In this document: positions 5,843-8,093 of the stretch, in pieces | Layout of the letters: every line of letters begins with the position of its first letter | How positions within the stretch are numbered: position 1 is the first letter of the stretch | DNA from: an uncultured Actinomycetes bacterium | Lineage (GTDB): Bacteria; Actinomycetota; Actinomycetes; S36-B12 | Assembly: GCA_913061025.1 (NCBI GenBank) | Contig: CAJXUJ010000049.1 | Coordinates: 1-8,093, forward strand | Length of the DNA: 8,093 bases | Reading direction: 5' to 3' | Notes under the pieces: model-generated | What the model was told of the DNA's origin: nothing | Database searches by the model: none | The model's input: only the letters and a program-made list of their open reading frames with translations | Program-made: the position numbers and the translations under genes

Positions 5843-6529
5843 ATGTCGTCGTCTGCAGCGGACATTCGCTCGGCATTACTCGGCCGAGGCGATCTCGCCC
5901 AACCCTTTGTCACATACCTCGGCCCCGATGGACGAGTCGAGCTCTCCGGCGCCTCGATCGCCAACGCTTCGTCCAAGATCGCCAATGCGCTGGCTCTGGA
6001 GTTCGATCTGGAGCCCGGTGATCGGGTCGGCCTGCATCTCCCGTGGCACTGGCAGCGGGTCGCCTGGCTGATCGGTATCTGGAGCGCAGGCCTCATCGTC
6101 GTTCCGGGAGGCGGGGAGGAATGCGACCTGCTTGTTGCCGGACCGAAGGAGGCCGAGGGGCTGCCCGGATCTGTTCAGGTGGTGTCGATGCACCCCTTGG
6201 GAATGCCCCTCGACGCGACCGCGATGGCGCAACTCTCCCCCGGCCTTGACGACGTCACCCTCGCCGTTCGCGCCCAACCCGACCAGCAGGTGATGGTCGA
6301 CGATCACGCAGATCAGGTGGCGCTCGACGATCTCACGCAGCGTCAGTTGCTCGAGCGAGCACGCTCGTTCGCAAGCGGCCACGCACACATCCGACGGATG
6401 GGAATCCGTCAGGGCGATTCGCAGTGGTGGTTGCCCGCCCTCTGGCCACTGGTCACCGAGGGATCGATCGTGATGGCCGACCCATCAGCGCCGGACTTCG
6501 GCTCAGAACCGGTCGATGCGACCGTCTGA
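5843..6529 (+). CDS. TIGR03089 family protein, acyl-CoA-synthetase-like N-terminal remnant
   Basis: A 228-residue protein of an actinobacterial family with no assigned reaction. Residues 1-90 resemble the start of adenylate-forming enzymes: QPFVTYLGPDGRVELSGASI (20-39), LEPGDRVGLHLPWHWQ (55-70), then WLIGIWSAGLIVV (74-86). The catalytic parts of that superfamily, including the TSG-rich ATP-binding loop and the C-terminal lysine domain, are absent, so it is unlikely to activate acyl groups by the usual route. The C-terminal half is less familiar and ends in a Trp-rich segment, QWWLPALWPLVTEGSIVMAD. The start is set where family similarity begins; GTG at 5837 or ATG at 5813 would add residues. 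It is divergent from manB, as at related loci. Assignment is from memory of the family, not a search. Confidence 0.75.
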   Translation: MSSSAADIRSALLGRGDLAQPFVTYLGPDGRVELSGASIANASSKIANALALEFDLEPGDRVGLHLPWHWQRVAWLIGIWSAGLIVVPGGGEECDLLVAGPKEAEGLPGSVQVVSMHPLGMPLDATAMAQLSPGLDDVTLAVRAQPDQQVMVDDHADQVALDDLTQRQLLERARSFASGHAHIRRMGIRQGDSQWWLPALWPLVTEGSIVMADPSAPDFGSEPVDATV

Positions 6530-6539
6530 CTCTCCGGTT
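6507..6539. terminator. Possible weak terminator between convergent genes
   Basis: AACCGG (6507-6512) is complementary to CCGGTT (6534-6539), and a run of five T follows from 6538. A competing compact hairpin, six perfect base pairs with a three-base loop ATG, lies at 6510-6524. The first pairing would form a rightward terminator-like shape overlapping the end of the TIGR03089 gene, but its loop is 21 bases and the stem only six. Leftward there is no T-run after the stem. Efficiency is doubtful. Confidence 0.25.
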
Positions 6540-6540
6540 T

Positions 6541-8093
6541 TTACGGTGTGACGTTGACCGTAATGTCCTGACTGGCCCCTGCAGCTTGCCTCTTTGCAAC
6601 CACCAGGATGCGGTAGGTGTAGCTCGCACCCGCCGGCGCCGCCTTCTTCACCTTGAAGACGACCCGACCGCCCTTCTTAGTCTTCCCGCGCTGCACCGTG
6701 CGCCACTCACCGTCCACGTAAGCCTGCCGCCAGACCGTGAGTCCCTTGCGCTTCGGGCGCACTTTGGCTTTGATCTTGAACGGTTTTCCGGCCGGAACAT
6801 CCATCACCTGCGGTGTCACAAGGGCGACGGATCGGGCCTTCACGCTGGGGACGACCGAGACGCGGAACGTCTCGCCCACCCCGATCGGTTGCTTCTTGCG
6901 TACGACCAGAACGCGGTACTCCTGCGTCGTATTCGGCGGCCAGGCACCCTTCACGGTGTAGCGGACCTTGCCGTTCTTCTTGGTGCGCTTCTTCTTGAAC
7001 GTGACCCACTCGCCGTTCTCGAGTTTTTGAAACCACACCCGCAGGCCCTTGCGCTTGGGTGTCACCTTGGCCCTGATGGTGAAGTTCTTGAGTGCCTTCA
7101 CCTGTCGGTCCACCGGGGTCAGCATCTTCACCTGGCGCTCGTAACTGGCGGACGGCTGTGCAGCAGGGGCTTGAGTCGAGGGAGCCGGTGCCTGCGGTGT
7201 CGTTACGGGCACGCCGGCGCTGCCGTTCACGGCGTTGATGTACGACGACTTCAGTCCCAGGGCGTTGCGCAGTTGGTTGCCGCTACGCGTGACCGTGCTG
7301 CCATCAGCGAGCGTCGCCTGCACGGTCTTAGCGACACCGCTGGGATCGCGGTCGACAACCTCGACCTTCCACACCTCGCCGACGCCGAAGGCCTGCGCCA
7401 TGTCGACCTGCCCAACGGTCACGCTCCACTCGCGATTGGGGTTGTCCTCGCTTAGCGACCATGGGTCGGCTACCGAGCGAACGTAGGGCAGGTCACCGCC
7501 CCACTGATCGGCACTGGCCTGGCTAGCGCCACCGTTGGACGAGGAGTAGAACGCACGAATCGGCTTGCCCTCATACAAGATCGCCATGCCGGTGGTGGGT
7601 GAGGTGTGCGTTGCGTTCACCGCATTTACCCACCGGTCACCCTGCGCTCCGGACTGCTTGGACCAGCCGGCGAATACTTGATCGGAGAATGGGCCGCGAC
7701 CATCGTCCACATGACAATCGCACGCCCCGCGTGTTCCCGCCTCGATGGCCGACAGACCGTATGTCCGAGCGGCAAGCACCTGGGCCTGCAGCGCCGCGTC
7801 CGGCCACGAACTGCTGACCTCGGAGATTCCGTAGAGATATTCATCGTGTAGCCGCAGCGAGTTCACCGCGTTAAGGCGGGTTGCCGATGTGGCGCCCGTA
7901 GGCAAAATTTCAAGGGTGCCGTACCGGTAACGGTGACCTTCGGAATCGAAGTTGCCGCCCTTGTCCACCACATTGGCGAGTCCAGACCAGGTCAGCGTCG
8001 CGGAAGGGAAGATTCCGAGTTCTTGGCGCGCGCCACCGACGATCTTGGCGGCCTGCACCGCCCCGGACTCACCGGTGAAGTAGAAGCTCTCCC
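6541..8093 (-). CDS. SpoIID/LytB-domain cell-wall protein, 5' end outside window
   Basis: The N-terminus is missing: the frame runs open to the right edge, with 516 complete codons visible. Numbering from the GTG at 8058, the SpoIID/LytB domain spans about 45-275. YLYGISEVSSSWPDAALQAQ (74-93) and VLAARTYGLS match the family's core; E80 aligns with the catalytic glutamate of SpoIID, which cleaves glycan strands stripped of stem peptides. Further blocks are CDCH (113-116), possibly metal-binding, AFYSSSNGGASQ (169-180) and SGNQLRNALGLKSSYI (259-274). A Pro/Ala/Thr linker (283-305) leads to two lysine-rich repeats of about 100 residues that end the protein. Export is expected, but any signal peptide is out of view. 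In a lineage not known here to sporulate, the role is probably general wall remodelling; lytic activity is inferred. Confidence 0.8.
   Translation of the reverse strand, partial: ESFYFTGESGAVQAAKIVGGARQELGIFPSATLTWSGLANVVDKGGNFDSEGHRYRYGTLEILPTGATSATRLNAVNSLRLHDEYLYGISEVSSSWPDAALQAQVLAARTYGLSAIEAGTRGACDCHVDDGRGPFSDQVFAGWSKQSGAQGDRWVNAVNATHTSPTTGMAILYEGKPIRAFYSSSNGGASQASADQWGGDLPYVRSVADPWSLSEDNPNREWSVTVGQVDMAQAFGVGEVWKVEVVDRDPSGVAKTVQATLADGSTVTRSGNQLRNALGLKSSYINAVNGSAGVPVTTPQAPAPSTQAPAAQPSASYERQVKMLTPVDRQVKALKNFTIRAKVTPKRKGLRVWFQKLENGEWVTFKKKRTKKNGKVRYTVKGAWPPNTTQEYRVLVVRKKQPIGVGETFRVSVVPSVKARSVALVTPQVMDVPAGKPFKIKAKVRPKRKGLTVWRQAYVDGEWRTVQRGKTKKGGRVVFKVKKAAPAGASYTYRILVVAKRQAAGASQDITVNVTP
6550..6780 (-). 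repeat. C-terminal basic repeat, second copy
   Basis: This encodes residues 427-503 (counted from 8058) of the SpoIID-domain protein. It aligns without gaps to the copy 101 codons earlier, with close to half the residues identical. Shared landmarks are KV-PKRKGL-VW, GEW, TKK-GRV, YRILVV and a final beta-strand pattern. It looks like a small all-beta, Ig-like or wall-binding module. Confidence 0.7.
6853..7083 (-). repeat. C-terminal basic repeat, first copy
   Basis: This encodes residues 326-402 (counted from 8058) of the SpoIID-domain protein. It carries the most basic stretch, with FKKKRTKKNGKVRYTVKG inside it. It follows a Pro/Ala/Thr-rich linker typical of proteins that cross or bind the cell wall. 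The net positive charge suggests attachment to anionic wall polymers; that is inference. Confidence 0.7.

Noticed and set aside
5793..5876. 28-residue N-terminal extension of manB
   Set aside because: It would extend into the TIGR03089 coding region, and nucleotidyltransferases of this type begin just before the GG-GTRLRPLT signature, which fits the start at 5792.
5344..6096. Leftward frame spanning the manB start and the TIGR03089 gene
   Set aside because: It covers two recognisable genes in the wrong frame, and the translation is dominated by Arg, Pro and Ser.
6424..7455. Long rightward open frame (343 codons) opposite the SpoIID-domain gene
   Set aside because: It is the antisense of a recognisable family protein. 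The translation is rich in Arg, Leu and His with no domain, which is typical of a shadow frame in GC-rich DNA.

Overview
The window is compact, GC-rich chromosomal DNA from an actinomycete. Three things point there: a two-domain FbiB-type F420 ligase, which is typical of actinobacteria; a TIGR03089-family protein, a family I know only from actinobacteria; and the order cofD/fbiA - fbiB - GDP-mannose pyrophosphorylase - TIGR03089. A similar order is known around the mycobacterial whiB2-fbiA-fbiB-manB locus. I cannot name the genus. I see no mobile element, CRISPR array, tRNA or rRNA.

Layout. Positions 1-32 hold the first codons of a leftward gene that runs off the left edge. It has a strong ribosome binding site and a well-formed sigma70-type promoter; by synteny it may be a whiB-type regulator. 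The divergent region 33-260 also carries two near-identical 12-bp boxes 21 bp apart and a perfect 12-bp-arm inverted repeat just before cofD. Positions 261-4711 form a tight rightward operon: cofD/fbiA, a one-domain bPH2 membrane protein, a three-domain bPH2 membrane protein, and fbiB. Leftward manB (4716-5792) converges on fbiB, with four bases between the stop codons. A 50-bp gap separates manB from the divergent TIGR03089 gene (5843-6529). That gene converges on a leftward SpoIID/LytB-domain cell-wall protein (6541 to beyond the right edge), which ends in two tandem lysine-rich repeats.

How the genes fit together. CofD/FbiA joins a 2-phospholactate or phosphoenolpyruvate-derived unit to Fo. 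FbiB adds the glutamate tail and, through its C-terminal flavin domain, is expected to reduce the dehydro intermediate. Both steps of late F420 synthesis are therefore in one transcript. The odd part is that two YdbS/YdbT-like membrane proteins sit between these steps, with no room for separate promoters. ManB supplies GDP-mannose for mannosylated lipids and glycans, and the SpoIID-domain protein probably acts on peptidoglycan, so the right half is envelope-related.

The strongest leads are the bPH2 pair inside the F420 operon, the structured divergent control region, and the duplicated basic tail of the SpoIID protein. I found no clearly new multi-gene system.
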